DNA of 64,000 nt from Bog-159 sp963785255 (GTDB lineage Bacteria > Acidobacteriota > Terriglobia > Bryobacterales > Bryobacteraceae): contig CAWAUR010000014.1 in NCBI GenBank assembly GCA_963785255.1, positions 434,001-498,000 of the forward strand. The letters are read 5' to 3'. Made by a program: the position numbers and the translations under genes. This document shows positions 43,870 through 52,353 of this stretch, piece by piece. Each line of letters begins with the position of its first letter. The stretch's first letter is position 1. Below the pieces are notes generated by a model. That model was not told the origin of the DNA, did not search any database, and saw nothing but the letters and a program-made list of their open reading frames with translations.

Positions 43870-44834
43870 TTGAGCAAATCCTGGTTGACGTAAGACCCGT
43901 GGATTTTCACGTGGCAGACGGTGCAGTTCTGGAATTGCGGGCTCAATAAGTCGTGAAAAGAGGGAGGCACGCCGCCCAGCGCCGGCGGATTCTTGACCGC
44001 TCCCGGCGCGGTGGGCAGATTCGCGTGACACTCCAGGCACATATAGCGGACTTCGGCGCGGATCAACATGCGCGGATTGGCGGAGCCGTGCGGCTCGTGG
44101 CAGGCGGTGCAGCCTTCCAGGCGGACGGGAGCGTGCTCGAAGGTGAACGGTCCACGCAGATTGCCGTGGCACTGGAAGCAGCCGGGTTCGTTGGCTGCAT
44201 AGGATTGCGTACTCGCCAGGAAGATGCTGCCATGCGGATTGTGGCAATCCACGCAAGACATGGCGCCTTCCGGCAGGCGATGTTTATAGGGCCGCTGGAA
44301 TTCGGCCCACTCGGCGGTATGGCAGTTTGCACACTGCGCGTTGATAGCCGCCGGTTTACGCGCCACCAGGCCGTTCGGCCCATGCGCGTGAATCGAGTGG
44401 CAGGCAGTGCAGGCGACTTCATTGCGCGCGTGGCTGCTTTGGATATGACCTACGTGGGTGGCCTGATTCAGATGGCATTTCAGGCAGACGCGATCGGTTT
44501 CGGCAGGCGATAATTTCGCGGGATTGACGATGGAGGCCGCTTCGGCGGTTTCGGCGTGCTGGCTGCCCGGGCCGTGACAGGATTCGCAGGCTTTGGCTTC
44601 GAATCCACGGCGTTTCTGGGTATCGACCAGCTTGTGCGGGTTCTTTTGGAACGCGTTATAGATGTCTTCGTGGCAGGGTTGGCAGGTCTCCGAGCCTACA
44701 AAAGTCGCGGGCTTGGATGCGGGCGCGGCGGGAGCAGGGGTCTGCGCTCCCGCCGGGTACCAAAACAGAAATAGAGCCAAGGCGGCCTGAGAGGCCGCCC
44801 GCAGGCAGGGTGCCTGCCCCACGTTATTGGGCAT
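43866..44834 (-). CDS. MtrA/DmsE-type decaheme cytochrome c
   Basis: Ten CxxCH motifs can be counted: CQPCH, CESCH, CLKCH, CTACH, CANCH, CVDCH, CFQCH, CTACH, CLECH, CTVCH. Size and spacing match periplasmic decaheme MtrA, which sits inside the MtrB barrel. The export signal is near ALALFLFWYPAGAQ. The annotated ATG 44834 makes 322 residues, but its first ~18 codons lie in a dispersed repeat (44781-44822); a TTG at about 44779 (reading MALFLFWYPAGAQ) may be the real start. It overlaps the OmcA-type gene end by 11 bases and the mtrB-like start by 4, so all three are coupled. Expected to relay electrons from periplasm to the outer surface. Confidence 0.92.
   Translation of the reverse strand: MPNNVGQAPCLRAASQAALALFLFWYPAGAQTPAPAAPASKPATFVGSETCQPCHEDIYNAFQKNPHKLVDTQKRRGFEAKACESCHGPGSQHAETAEAASIVNPAKLSPAETDRVCLKCHLNQATHVGHIQSSHARNEVACTACHSIHAHGPNGLVARKPAAINAQCANCHTAEWAEFQRPYKHRLPEGAMSCVDCHNPHGSIFLASTQSYAANEPGCFQCHGNLRGPFTFEHAPVRLEGCTACHEPHGSANPRMLIRAEVRYMCLECHANLPTAPGAVKNPPALGGVPPSFHDLLSPQFQNCTVCHVKIHGSYVNQDLLK
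44781..44822. repeat. Dispersed double-palindrome repeat, copy 2 (inside mtrA start region)
   Basis: GGCGGCC-n5-GGCCGCC then GCAGGCAGGGTGCCTGC and CCCAC, the same layout as 1404-1446. Here it lies at the junction of the OmcA- and MtrA-type genes, where it would encode the first residues of the latter if the ATG at 44834 is used. Confidence 0.7.
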
Positions 44835-47061
44835 GTACGGCGTCAACCGAGAATTGCGCGCCCGGACCATGGCAAACGTTGCAGCTCTCCCCCAGCACAT
44901 CGGTGTTGGCCAGGAAGTGGGCCGATTCGCCCTCTGAAACGTGGCATCCGCTGCAAGCCGAAGAGACCGGTTGCACCGGGTTTCCGGTCGCCCCTTGAAT
45001 CCAGCCCTCGGGATCCTGAACGGCATTCAATCCGACCGGCAGAATCGTCTCGGTGTTCACCGAATTCACTTGGGTGTGGCAGACCTGGCAATTCTGCATA
45101 TAGGTGGCGTCGCCGGCCGGGCTCATGACCGGGAAGAGGGTGCCGGAGAAGTCGTTGTGGCTTCCGCCGAAGCCCACTACCACGTACGGATACTTGGGCG
45201 GGCCGCCCGGGTTGGTGGCGGCATTCACGCCATCGTGGATGCGATGGACCAGCAGATTGAAGTTGATGCCCTGCGGCGGAAGCGCTTTGTCGGCCGCTAC
45301 CGTTGCCATGGCGCGCGTGCTGGCGTCCGTGTTCGACGGATTGTGACACAGCACGCAGTATTCGGTGTTGTTGCGCAGCGAGCCATGCAGCGAGAGCGCC
45401 ACGTGGCAGGCGTTGCAGTTAGCGAGGACTACCACGGTGCGGCGTGGAGTTACCGGCGAGCCATCCACCGAGAAGTTCACCACGGGATTCGGATCGGCCG
45501 CCTCGGTCACGCTTTGCTGTACGGTGGTGCCGGCCAGCACGGTCACGGTCTCGCGCGCTTCCCCGCCGATACTGTAGGTGCCGGTGGCGGTGGCCGGAAT
45601 GGCAGTGACGAACGTGTAACTGCAGACGCCGCTCGAAGTACAGGTAGCCTTCAAGGCGCTTTCCGTCACATATCCCGGAGTGGTGGCGGTTCCGAAAGTG
45701 GTGTACCCGTAGTCGGTGGTCGGCCCGGCCATGGTGAATTGCAAGGTGGAGGCCTGCGACAACGGAATGTTGTTACCACTGTTGTCCTGCAAGGTGAACG
45801 TAACAGTAGGCGTCTGTCCCGCCGAGGTATTCGTCACACCGGTGATAGCGAGCTGCATGCCGGCGATTAACGTATCCGGGTTCTGGGGATATAAAGCCGC
45901 CGTGTCCGTAGGCACCACGTGCGCGCCCATGATGGAGGCGTCGAACGGCATCTCGCCCTGCGGGATGTGGCAGTTGGCGCATTGCGTGTCGTCTTCCTGG
46001 GGTCCGCCGGGATGGTTGGGCTCCGGACCGTTGGAGAAACCAGTGGCGAAATTGAGGTCGTCGTGGCAAGCGCCGCAGGCCGCCCGGCTGGGCTCCGTCA
46101 AGAATGCTTTGGCCTGCGCCGCGCCGGTGGTCTGGCTGTGGCAGACTTCGCAGCGCCGCGGGTCGGCGGGATCGATCACCGTGGAGAAGTTATTGACGGA
46201 ATTCATGTAGCCGTAAATCTCATAAGGGACGCCGGGCTTGGTGGAGGTGCCCACCACGGTGGGCAACTGGGATCCCATATGGATCTGATGCGCCATGACC
46301 TTCAAATCGAGCGAATTGCCGGAGGTGGGATCGGCGTTTTGCGGTTGGTGGCACAACACGCACATCTCCATGCCGTGGGCATAGCCGCCGTGGAAAGCCA
46401 ACTGGTAGTGGCAGGTGTTGCAACTCGCGGTCCGGATCACGTCGCGAGTCACGGTGACGGCCGCGCCGTTAGGGACGAAATTGAAGGTCGTCCCCGCATA
46501 GTTGGTGCCCAGCCCGAACACCGTCAGATCGCGGTTGCCGTCCACAGCCACCGTATAAGTGACCGTGGGATCGAATCCCGAGGGCGCCATGGCCTTGAAG
46601 GTGTATTGGTATTTACCCGAGCCCAGCGACGTCGGCGTATTGCCCCCTTCCGGCGCTTGCAGCTCGAAATCCGGCCGGGTAATGGTTCCCAACACTGGTC
46701 CCGTCGCGGACCCGGTGGTGATGGCCGTGTATTGCTGCTGGCCGCTTGGGATGTAAGCCGCGACGTAAGCCAGCGAGATGGCGCCCGGCGTGGTTGCGCC
46801 GGACGCATCCAAAGGCAGCCCGTTGGGATCCGTGAGTGTATACGTGATGGTAATGGCCCCACTGCTTGCGATAGTGGCCGAGTTAATCGTGATGTTTAAG
46901 CCAGGGTTCACGAAGTCCACCAGTTCGCGCGGAGCCCAATAGGCTTTATCGAGGGGGGTAAACGCTGACTTGGAGCCGCCTACCAGGGCTACCGATCCGG
47001 CTGCCAACAGCAGCACGAATAGAATTCTCGAAATTCTTGAAACCGTAGAAACAACCTGCAT
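44824..47061 (-). CDS. OmcA/MtrC-family decaheme outer-surface cytochrome
   Basis: 745 residues from ATG 47061 (GGAGAAA upstream; ATG 47121 rejected). A hydrophobic export segment (ILFVLLLAAGSVALVGG) lacks a lipobox Cys, so lipid anchoring as in Shewanella is not supported. Ten CxxCH motifs form two blocks of five: CNTCH, CVLCH, CEVCH, CGACH, CANCH, then CNACH, CVLCH, CQVCH, CSGCH, CNVCH. Each block is preceded by a beta-rich domain (about 45-200 and about 375-510), the four-domain plan of the OmcA/MtrC family. It would be the terminal surface reductase of the conduit, passing electrons to metals, humics or other acceptors. It lies between the hydrogenase genes and the MtrA-type gene. Confidence 0.93.
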   Translation of the reverse strand: MQVVSTVSRISRILFVLLLAAGSVALVGGSKSAFTPLDKAYWAPRELVDFVNPGLNITINSATIASSGAITITYTLTDPNGLPLDASGATTPGAISLAYVAAYIPSGQQQYTAITTGSATGPVLGTITRPDFELQAPEGGNTPTSLGSGKYQYTFKAMAPSGFDPTVTYTVAVDGNRDLTVFGLGTNYAGTTFNFVPNGAAVTVTRDVIRTASCNTCHYQLAFHGGYAHGMEMCVLCHQPQNADPTSGNSLDLKVMAHQIHMGSQLPTVVGTSTKPGVPYEIYGYMNSVNNFSTVIDPADPRRCEVCHSQTTGAAQAKAFLTEPSRAACGACHDDLNFATGFSNGPEPNHPGGPQEDDTQCANCHIPQGEMPFDASIMGAHVVPTDTAALYPQNPDTLIAGMQLAITGVTNTSAGQTPTVTFTLQDNSGNNIPLSQASTLQFTMAGPTTDYGYTTFGTATTPGYVTESALKATCTSSGVCSYTFVTAIPATATGTYSIGGEARETVTVLAGTTVQQSVTEAADPNPVVNFSVDGSPVTPRRTVVVLANCNACHVALSLHGSLRNNTEYCVLCHNPSNTDASTRAMATVAADKALPPQGINFNLLVHRIHDGVNAATNPGGPPKYPYVVVGFGGSHNDFSGTLFPVMSPAGDATYMQNCQVCHTQVNSVNTETILPVGLNAVQDPEGWIQGATGNPVQPVSSACSGCHVSEGESAHFLANTDVLGESCNVCHGPGAQFSVDAVHAQ

Positions 47062-47213
47062 GGCATTTCTCCAATCCAAAAACGAGCCACGATACCGCGC
47101 AAGCCAGACGCCGCGGCGCATTCGGCCGTCATATCAGTGCAATTTGAGCAATCTCAGCTTTAGAGTGTCGAAATCCCTAATAAAGTTCTCCAGATTATTT
47201 TATCCCTTATTTC

Positions 47214-47795
47214 TCAAACTCGACGCGCGTCCTGGAAATCCAAAGTACTGTTCCTCACCGTCGCCTCCCGGTTAAGTGGCTGACCGGGACGCGGCGCACC
47301 CGCCGCGGCCTCGTCCCGCGGCGCGTGCCACGACCGCAACTCGGTCACGGCCGCGTCCACCAAGCCCGGAAGCGCGGCCTCCACCGCTGGGGATAGCCAC
47401 GTGCCCCACTCTGTGTTGGCGGGCTGTACACCCAGCACGACAATATCTTGCGGTCCGGCCGACATCAGGGCCAGAGCCGCAATCAAATCCGCCACGCCCA
47501 ACTGGTGCACGCTCCATCCGCGGGTCACGCCCAGCAGTTCGCTTCCGGTCATGCGCGCCAGGGTTCCGGGAGCTTGGCCCGTATTCACCGCATCCAGGAA
47601 CAGCACGCGCGCCGCGTCCGCCAGGTACGGCGCCAGTTGCAGGCCGATGGTGCCGCCATCCAGAACGGTCACTTCCGGCGGCATGCGGGGATCGCGTTCC
47701 AGACAACGCGCGGCGTGCACGCCCACGCCGTCGTCCGACAGGATGGTATTGCCAACCCCCACCACCACGGTGCCCGTAACCGCTTCGTGAATCAT
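47214..47795 (-). CDS. [NiFe]-hydrogenase maturation protease
   Basis: 193 residues of the HyaD/HybD/HoxM family. ATG 47795 overlaps the large-subunit stop (ATGA), fixing the start. Motifs: VVVGVGNTILSDDGVGVHAA, where the Asp is a nickel ligand; LDGGTIGLQLAPYL; and FLDAVNTGQAPGT. Its role is to clip the C-terminal tail of the adjacent large subunit after nickel insertion. The C-terminal ~30 residues are basic and poorly conserved in style. The hyp accessory genes are not in the window. Confidence 0.93.
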   Translation of the reverse strand: MIHEAVTGTVVVGVGNTILSDDGVGVHAARCLERDPRMPPEVTVLDGGTIGLQLAPYLADAARVLFLDAVNTGQAPGTLARMTGSELLGVTRGWSVHQLGVADLIAALALMSAGPQDIVVLGVQPANTEWGTWLSPAVEAALPGLVDAAVTELRSWHAPRDEAAAGAPRPGQPLNREATVRNSTLDFQDARRV

Positions 47796-49501
47796 GCGTC
47801 CGCCCGGGCCACGGCGCGACCCCTTGCGTCTACCACATGTACGGCGCAAGCCAGACAAGGATCGAAAGAATGGATGGTGCGGAGGATCTCGAGCGGCCGC
47901 TCCGGATCGGCCACCGGCGTCTTCAGAAGCGCCGCCTCATAAGCTCCGCGCTGGCCGTGGGCGTCCCGCGGACCCGCATTCCAGGTGGAAGGCACCACCG
48001 CCTGATAATTCTTGATCGCCTGGTTTTCGATCTCCACCCAGTGGCCCAGCGATCCGCGCGGCGCTTCGAAGAATCCGAAGCCACGGGCCGACGCCGGCCA
48101 GGAATTGGGGTCCCATTTGGCGCCGTTATGAATTTGCAGCCGGCGCGCCGCCATATTGCCCTGCAACTCCTCGATCCAGCCCACCAGGCGATCGGCCAGC
48201 AGTTGCGTCTCGAGGGCGCGCGCCGCGATCCGGCCCAGCGTCGAAAATAAAGCCGTGGGCGGAGCTTTGAGCTTGGCCAGGGTGGCGTCCACCAGCGTCT
48301 TCACCTGCTGGTGTCCGGAAGCGTAAGCCACCAGGAAGCGAGCCAACGGACCTACCTCCATGGGCTTGTCCTGGTAGCGGGGCGCTTTCAGCCACGAATA
48401 CTTCTGATTGACTTCGAGAAACTCATACGGCGGCTTGGGGCCGGTGTATCGCGGGTTCGTCTGGCCCTCGTAGGGGTTGAGCGCGGTCTGATCTCCGCGC
48501 GGGTAGTCGTACCACGAGTGCGCTACATACTCCGTGATATTTCCCGGATCCACCGGGTAAACCTTGGAGAGGTCGCGATCGAGGATGATGCCGCGCGGCA
48601 GGAAGAAGCTGCCAAAGTCGTTGATGCTCCGCTGCGGGTACCCGCCGTAAGACATGAAATTGCCGAGCCCTTCGCCGCGCTCGAACCAATCGCGGTAAAA
48701 ACCCGCCACGGCGAGCACATCCGGGATGTACACCTGGCTTACAAAGGGCTGCGCGGATTTGGCCACCTGCAGCAGGAAATCGATACGCTCCGGATTTACG
48801 GTGGCGTTCGGCTCATCGGGATCGATGGAGGTGGCCATGCCGCCCACCAGAAACGTTTGCAAATGCGGATTCTTGCCGCCCAGCACGGCGTGAATGCGGA
48901 TGAAATCGCGCTGGTATTTGAGCGCCTCCAGGTAGTGCGCCACGGCCAGCAGATTGGCCTCGGGCGGCAAACGATAGGCGGGGTGGCCCCAATAACCGGC
49001 GCCAAACAGGCTGAGTTGGTGGCTGTCGATCAAGGTGCGCACACGGTCCTGAATGCCCTTGAAATAAACCGCGCTCGACAGCGGCCATTCCGAGATGGAT
49101 TGCGCCAGTTGGGATGTCTTGGCCGGATCGGCTTTCAATGCGGAGACGATATCCACCCAATCGAGGGCGTGCAGATGATAGAAATGCACCACGTGATCCT
49201 GGATCGTTTGGGTGGCCGCGATGATGTTGCGGATCAGGCGGGCGTTGTCGGGTACTTCGATGTCCAGGGCGTTTTCGACCGAATTGACCGAAGCGAGGGC
49301 GTGGACCATGGTGCACACGCCACAGATGCGCTGGGCCCAGATCCAGGCCTCCCGCGGGTCGCGGCCGCGGAGAATGAGCTCGATTCCCCGGAACATGGTT
49401 CCCGAGCTCCAGGCATCGGTTACGGCGCCGCCATCCACTTGGGCCTCAATGCGGAGATGCCCTTCAATCCGCGTCACGGGATCGACTACTATGCGCGCCA
49501 T
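47792..49501 (-). CDS. Group 1-type [NiFe]-hydrogenase large subunit
   Basis: 569 residues, ATG 49501 with AAGGAGG eight bases upstream. The active-site motifs are intact: RICGVC (Cys60, Cys63) near the N-terminus and DPCLACAVH (Cys549, Cys552, His555) near the end. A 14-residue tail after His555 is the expected cleavage product of the coupled protease. Position 549 is Cys, not selenocysteine. The membrane-bound uptake type is indicated by the Tat-type small subunit and cytochrome genes. Unusually, the small-subunit gene is not adjacent but lies beyond a cytochrome fusion gene. Reaction: H2 to 2 H+ and 2 e-, probably on the periplasmic side. Confidence 0.95.
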   Translation of the reverse strand: MARIVVDPVTRIEGHLRIEAQVDGGAVTDAWSSGTMFRGIELILRGRDPREAWIWAQRICGVCTMVHALASVNSVENALDIEVPDNARLIRNIIAATQTIQDHVVHFYHLHALDWVDIVSALKADPAKTSQLAQSISEWPLSSAVYFKGIQDRVRTLIDSHQLSLFGAGYWGHPAYRLPPEANLLAVAHYLEALKYQRDFIRIHAVLGGKNPHLQTFLVGGMATSIDPDEPNATVNPERIDFLLQVAKSAQPFVSQVYIPDVLAVAGFYRDWFERGEGLGNFMSYGGYPQRSINDFGSFFLPRGIILDRDLSKVYPVDPGNITEYVAHSWYDYPRGDQTALNPYEGQTNPRYTGPKPPYEFLEVNQKYSWLKAPRYQDKPMEVGPLARFLVAYASGHQQVKTLVDATLAKLKAPPTALFSTLGRIAARALETQLLADRLVGWIEELQGNMAARRLQIHNGAKWDPNSWPASARGFGFFEAPRGSLGHWVEIENQAIKNYQAVVPSTWNAGPRDAHGQRGAYEAALLKTPVADPERPLEILRTIHSFDPCLACAVHVVDARGRAVARADA

Positions 49502-49594
49502 GTAAGATCCTCCTTACGCTGTGCAACTCTCCGGCGGCCAGGCAGGTGCTGGCCCGCCGCACTGCAACGCATCGCCCCGTCTAAGGACGCGACC

Positions 49595-49786
49595 CTACGG
49601 TTCAATGACTTCTCTCTCGGCCACGCCGCGATCCATGGGCGCGGGTGGCTGGCTCTTGACCACGAAGTTATCGATCAGCACCAGGATTCCGAAAGCCACG
49701 AATCCCCAGGCCGGGCGGCTGAGAATGCCGATACCGATCGAAATCGACATGAAAGCAATAACCCGCAACGCTCGTATTCCGTTCAT
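49595..49786 (-). CDS. Small two-helix membrane protein in hydrogenase cluster
   Basis: 63 residues with two hydrophobic segments (VIAFMSISIGIGIL and WGFVAFGILVLIDNFVV) and a polar Pro-containing tail. It lies 93 bases before the large subunit on the same strand. No family recognised. The position suggests an assembly or anchoring role for the hydrogenase complex, but that is only inferred. Confidence 0.5.
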   Translation of the reverse strand: MNGIRALRVIAFMSISIGIGILSRPAWGFVAFGILVLIDNFVVKSQPPAPMDRGVAEREVIEP

Positions 49787-49841
49787 ATGCGCTCCCTACT
49801 CTGCTCTGTAACTGAATTCTGCACCGTGTTTCCGAGCCAAG

Positions 49842-49926
49842 GAAACCGCTCCCTCACGGTCGCGGCTCTGTAAAATCGTGAGAAATCGACGCGGCCGCTA
49901 CCGAGCCGCGACCGTGAGGGAGCGGT
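49842..49926. repeat. Perfect 24-bp inverted repeat inside the hydrogenase cluster
   Basis: ACCGCTCCCTCACGGTCGCG+GCTC (49845-49868) is exactly matched by its reverse complement (49903-49926), with a 34-base spacer. Near-copies occur at 55222-55403. It sits between the cytochrome fusion gene and the small membrane gene and would form a very stable RNA hairpin. Confidence 0.9.
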
Positions 49927-49970
49927 CTCCCCAGAACGGTTAGGCACCCCAGACGACCAAAAAGCCCTGT

Positions 49971-52283
49971 TCACATCCCGCCTCCCGTATGGCACGTGTT
50001 GCACGCCTGCGACGCCCAGGCGTCTCCGATGTCCACGGGGTGTTGGAAAGTCAACCCTTCCCGTGTCCCTTTGGCATACTCCAAGCTGCCCGCCTTGCCC
50101 TGCCGCAAAATCGTATGGCAATCGCCGCAGCCGGAACGGATGGCACTGCCGTCGGTACTCTTGTGCTGGCCGTCGTGGCAGCGGAAACAGCCCGGAAAGT
50201 TAAGATGACCGTCGTTCACGTAATACGTGTCCCAACGGACTTTCATGGACGGGAAGAAATAGCGATTGTAAGTAGTCCGCAGTTGCGCGACGGCGGCCTG
50301 GATGGCCGGCTGCTTATCCGTATAAACCGCGGGATAGGTTTTCCGGTAATAGCCCAGCAGAGCGTTCTCGATTCCCTGCATGGCCTGTTCCCGGTTGGTG
50401 TAGGCCGCGGCCAGCGCCGCCACGCCCTGCTGCTTCACAAAGGGAAGCGTGGCATCGATGCGGCCGCTTTCGAGCGCCGCATTCACGCTGTCGGTGGGCG
50501 CTTCCAGGACGTGGCTGGGGCGGTTATGACAATCCACGCAATCGATGGTTCGGATTTCGGCGCCGCCCGTGGATGTGGGCGAATGCCCCTGGCTGGTGTA
50601 CACCTTGGCCGCGCCGGTCCGGGCGTCCACGGAGCGCACCCAGGTAATATTCTGGCGTTCGGCGTCGCTGGCGATATATTCGACCTTGCTCGCCACGTGC
50701 CAGTGAATTCCCAGCGGGGTCCGGTCTTCGGGCCGTCCACCGCCGACCGGAACCGACATGTCGATCTCCCAGCGAGTGTTCTGCTGATCGGAAAGGTAGT
50801 ACTCGCGATGCACCTCAAGCGAGCCGATAAAATTCGCGGGCCAATGGCACTCCTCGCAATTTCCGCGCACCGGACGCAGCGCCATGACCGGTATGGGGAT
50901 GGGCCGCGGAAAATCGTTCTGAATGGTCTCCACTAACTCCAGCATGCCGCGGATCTTCGATTCGATGTATCCCGTGGCGCCCGGCCCCACGTGGCATTGC
51001 GCGCAGCTCACACGCGCGTGCGGCGAGAGCCCGTAAGTGACGTATTCGGGCGTCATGGAATGGCAGGTGGCGCCGCAGAACGACACAGCGTCCGTATAAA
51101 GATACGCCTGGCTGGTCCCATAAATCGCCGGAACCGAGATGATCAAGGCGCCGATGGCTACTGACAGCAGGGCTTTCCTTTCGCGCGGAACATTCAGGTC
51201 CCATTTCGGGTAGCGTCCGAACGAGAGAGGCTTGTACATGCGCCAGCGGATCCACTGGATGTACATGCCGATGAGCAGCACGGCCACGCCTACGATGACA
51301 AACGCCGGCGGCACAAAGAAGATGACCAGATCGCCGTAGGGATGGCTCAGCGCGCCGCCTCCCACGGTGTGATAAGCCGTCAGTACAACAAATATCAGCA
51401 CGCCGACAGCGGCAATGCCGGTTCCCGCATAACTGATCCAGTTGCGATAGAGCGCAATGGGTCCCGGACCGGGACGCGGCTTGGGAGGCCGTCCCGCGCG
51501 CTTCTCATGGGGCGTGCCGGCGGGCAGCAATTGGTGGCGGCGGGCGAAATGCCGCGCCTCCGGAATCTCCGCGATCTCGTGCCGCAGGTCCCGCATGGGC
51601 ACGAATTTCCATCCGGTGAAGATACTATCCAGCAATCCGTTTTCTTCTTCGAGCGAAACCAGCACCGAGGCGTATACGTGGAAGATGACGAAGGCCACAA
51701 AAACAAACGTCAGAAAATAGTGGAACAGACGAAGATAGGCGATGGGAACCAGGTATGGCAGCCAGCCGATGAACTCGTGCAAGACATGATTGCCCAGCAC
51801 CTGGCTATACAGCGCCAGGCCCGTCAGGATTTCGGCCAGGATGAGCAGATACACGAAGAAGTAAGTGAGCGCGGCCAGTGGATTATGACCCACGCGGCGG
51901 CCGGGCGTGAAGCGCATGAATAAGTAGAACTCGAGCATGTCACGCATGCCCTGCCATTGTTGGGGATGAATGGGAATATACGCCGACCACCGGCTCCAGA
52001 AGTTACCTTTGAAGAACCAATAAACCCGGAGCGCAAAGGCCGCGATCAGCACGAACCCCGAGACCACGTGCACGAAGCGCATTTTGGCCATCAGGAAAGC
52101 CGTGCGCTGCGGCGAGAACAGAAACGGGCGGTGCATGTACAACCCGGTGAACGTGAGTGACAGAAAGGCGAAGAAGATGAGCCAGTGAGCGATGCGCACC
52201 GGCTTTTCCCAGACATAGGTGCGGACTAACTGCGCGCCCGGAATGCGGGCCAGGAGGGACGCGGGCGAAGGCGATTTCTGCAA
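49971..52283 (-). CDS. Cytochrome b fused to NapC/NirT-like heptaheme cytochrome c
   Basis: 770 residues. Residues ~1-235 form a HyaC/HupZ-like di-heme cytochrome b with four membrane helices (about 32-50, 70-90, 137-158, 187-207) and His residues in HWLIFFAF, HVVSGF and FHYFLTF. A linker and further helices (284-303, 320-342, 370-390) lead into a periplasmic multiheme domain. Its first heme motif is CGATCH at 403 (CxxxCH), followed by CAQCH, CEECH, CVDCH, CFRCH, CGDCH and CNTCH, seven in all. The second half is a paralogue of 53694-55124. Likely function: take electrons from the hydrogenase small subunit and exchange them with the quinone pool and periplasmic cytochromes in one chain. Fusion of these two modules is the unusual feature. 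Confidence 0.88.
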   Translation of the reverse strand: MQKSPSPASLLARIPGAQLVRTYVWEKPVRIAHWLIFFAFLSLTFTGLYMHRPFLFSPQRTAFLMAKMRFVHVVSGFVLIAAFALRVYWFFKGNFWSRWSAYIPIHPQQWQGMRDMLEFYLFMRFTPGRRVGHNPLAALTYFFVYLLILAEILTGLALYSQVLGNHVLHEFIGWLPYLVPIAYLRLFHYFLTFVFVAFVIFHVYASVLVSLEEENGLLDSIFTGWKFVPMRDLRHEIAEIPEARHFARRHQLLPAGTPHEKRAGRPPKPRPGPGPIALYRNWISYAGTGIAAVGVLIFVVLTAYHTVGGGALSHPYGDLVIFFVPPAFVIVGVAVLLIGMYIQWIRWRMYKPLSFGRYPKWDLNVPRERKALLSVAIGALIISVPAIYGTSQAYLYTDAVSFCGATCHSMTPEYVTYGLSPHARVSCAQCHVGPGATGYIESKIRGMLELVETIQNDFPRPIPIPVMALRPVRGNCEECHWPANFIGSLEVHREYYLSDQQNTRWEIDMSVPVGGGRPEDRTPLGIHWHVASKVEYIASDAERQNITWVRSVDARTGAAKVYTSQGHSPTSTGGAEIRTIDCVDCHNRPSHVLEAPTDSVNAALESGRIDATLPFVKQQGVAALAAAYTNREQAMQGIENALLGYYRKTYPAVYTDKQPAIQAAVAQLRTTYNRYFFPSMKVRWDTYYVNDGHLNFPGCFRCHDGQHKSTDGSAIRSGCGDCHTILRQGKAGSLEYAKGTREGLTFQHPVDIGDAWASQACNTCHTGGGM

Positions 52284-52353
52284 GCTCGAATTTTCCTATG
52301 TCATCGGTCTGACCACTTCCGGCACGACGGCCGGCTGGTTCCCGGTTAGCGCA

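Noticed and set aside
43866..44256. Upstream extension of the MtrB-type frame to 44256
   Set aside because: The extra 129 residues run antiparallel in frame to the MtrA-type cytochrome and show Arg/Pro/His shadow composition; the signal peptide begins at 43869.
47852..47856. Possible selenocysteine at the hydrogenase nickel site
   Set aside because: The C-terminal motif reads DPCLACAVH with ordinary Cys codons; no TGA is present.
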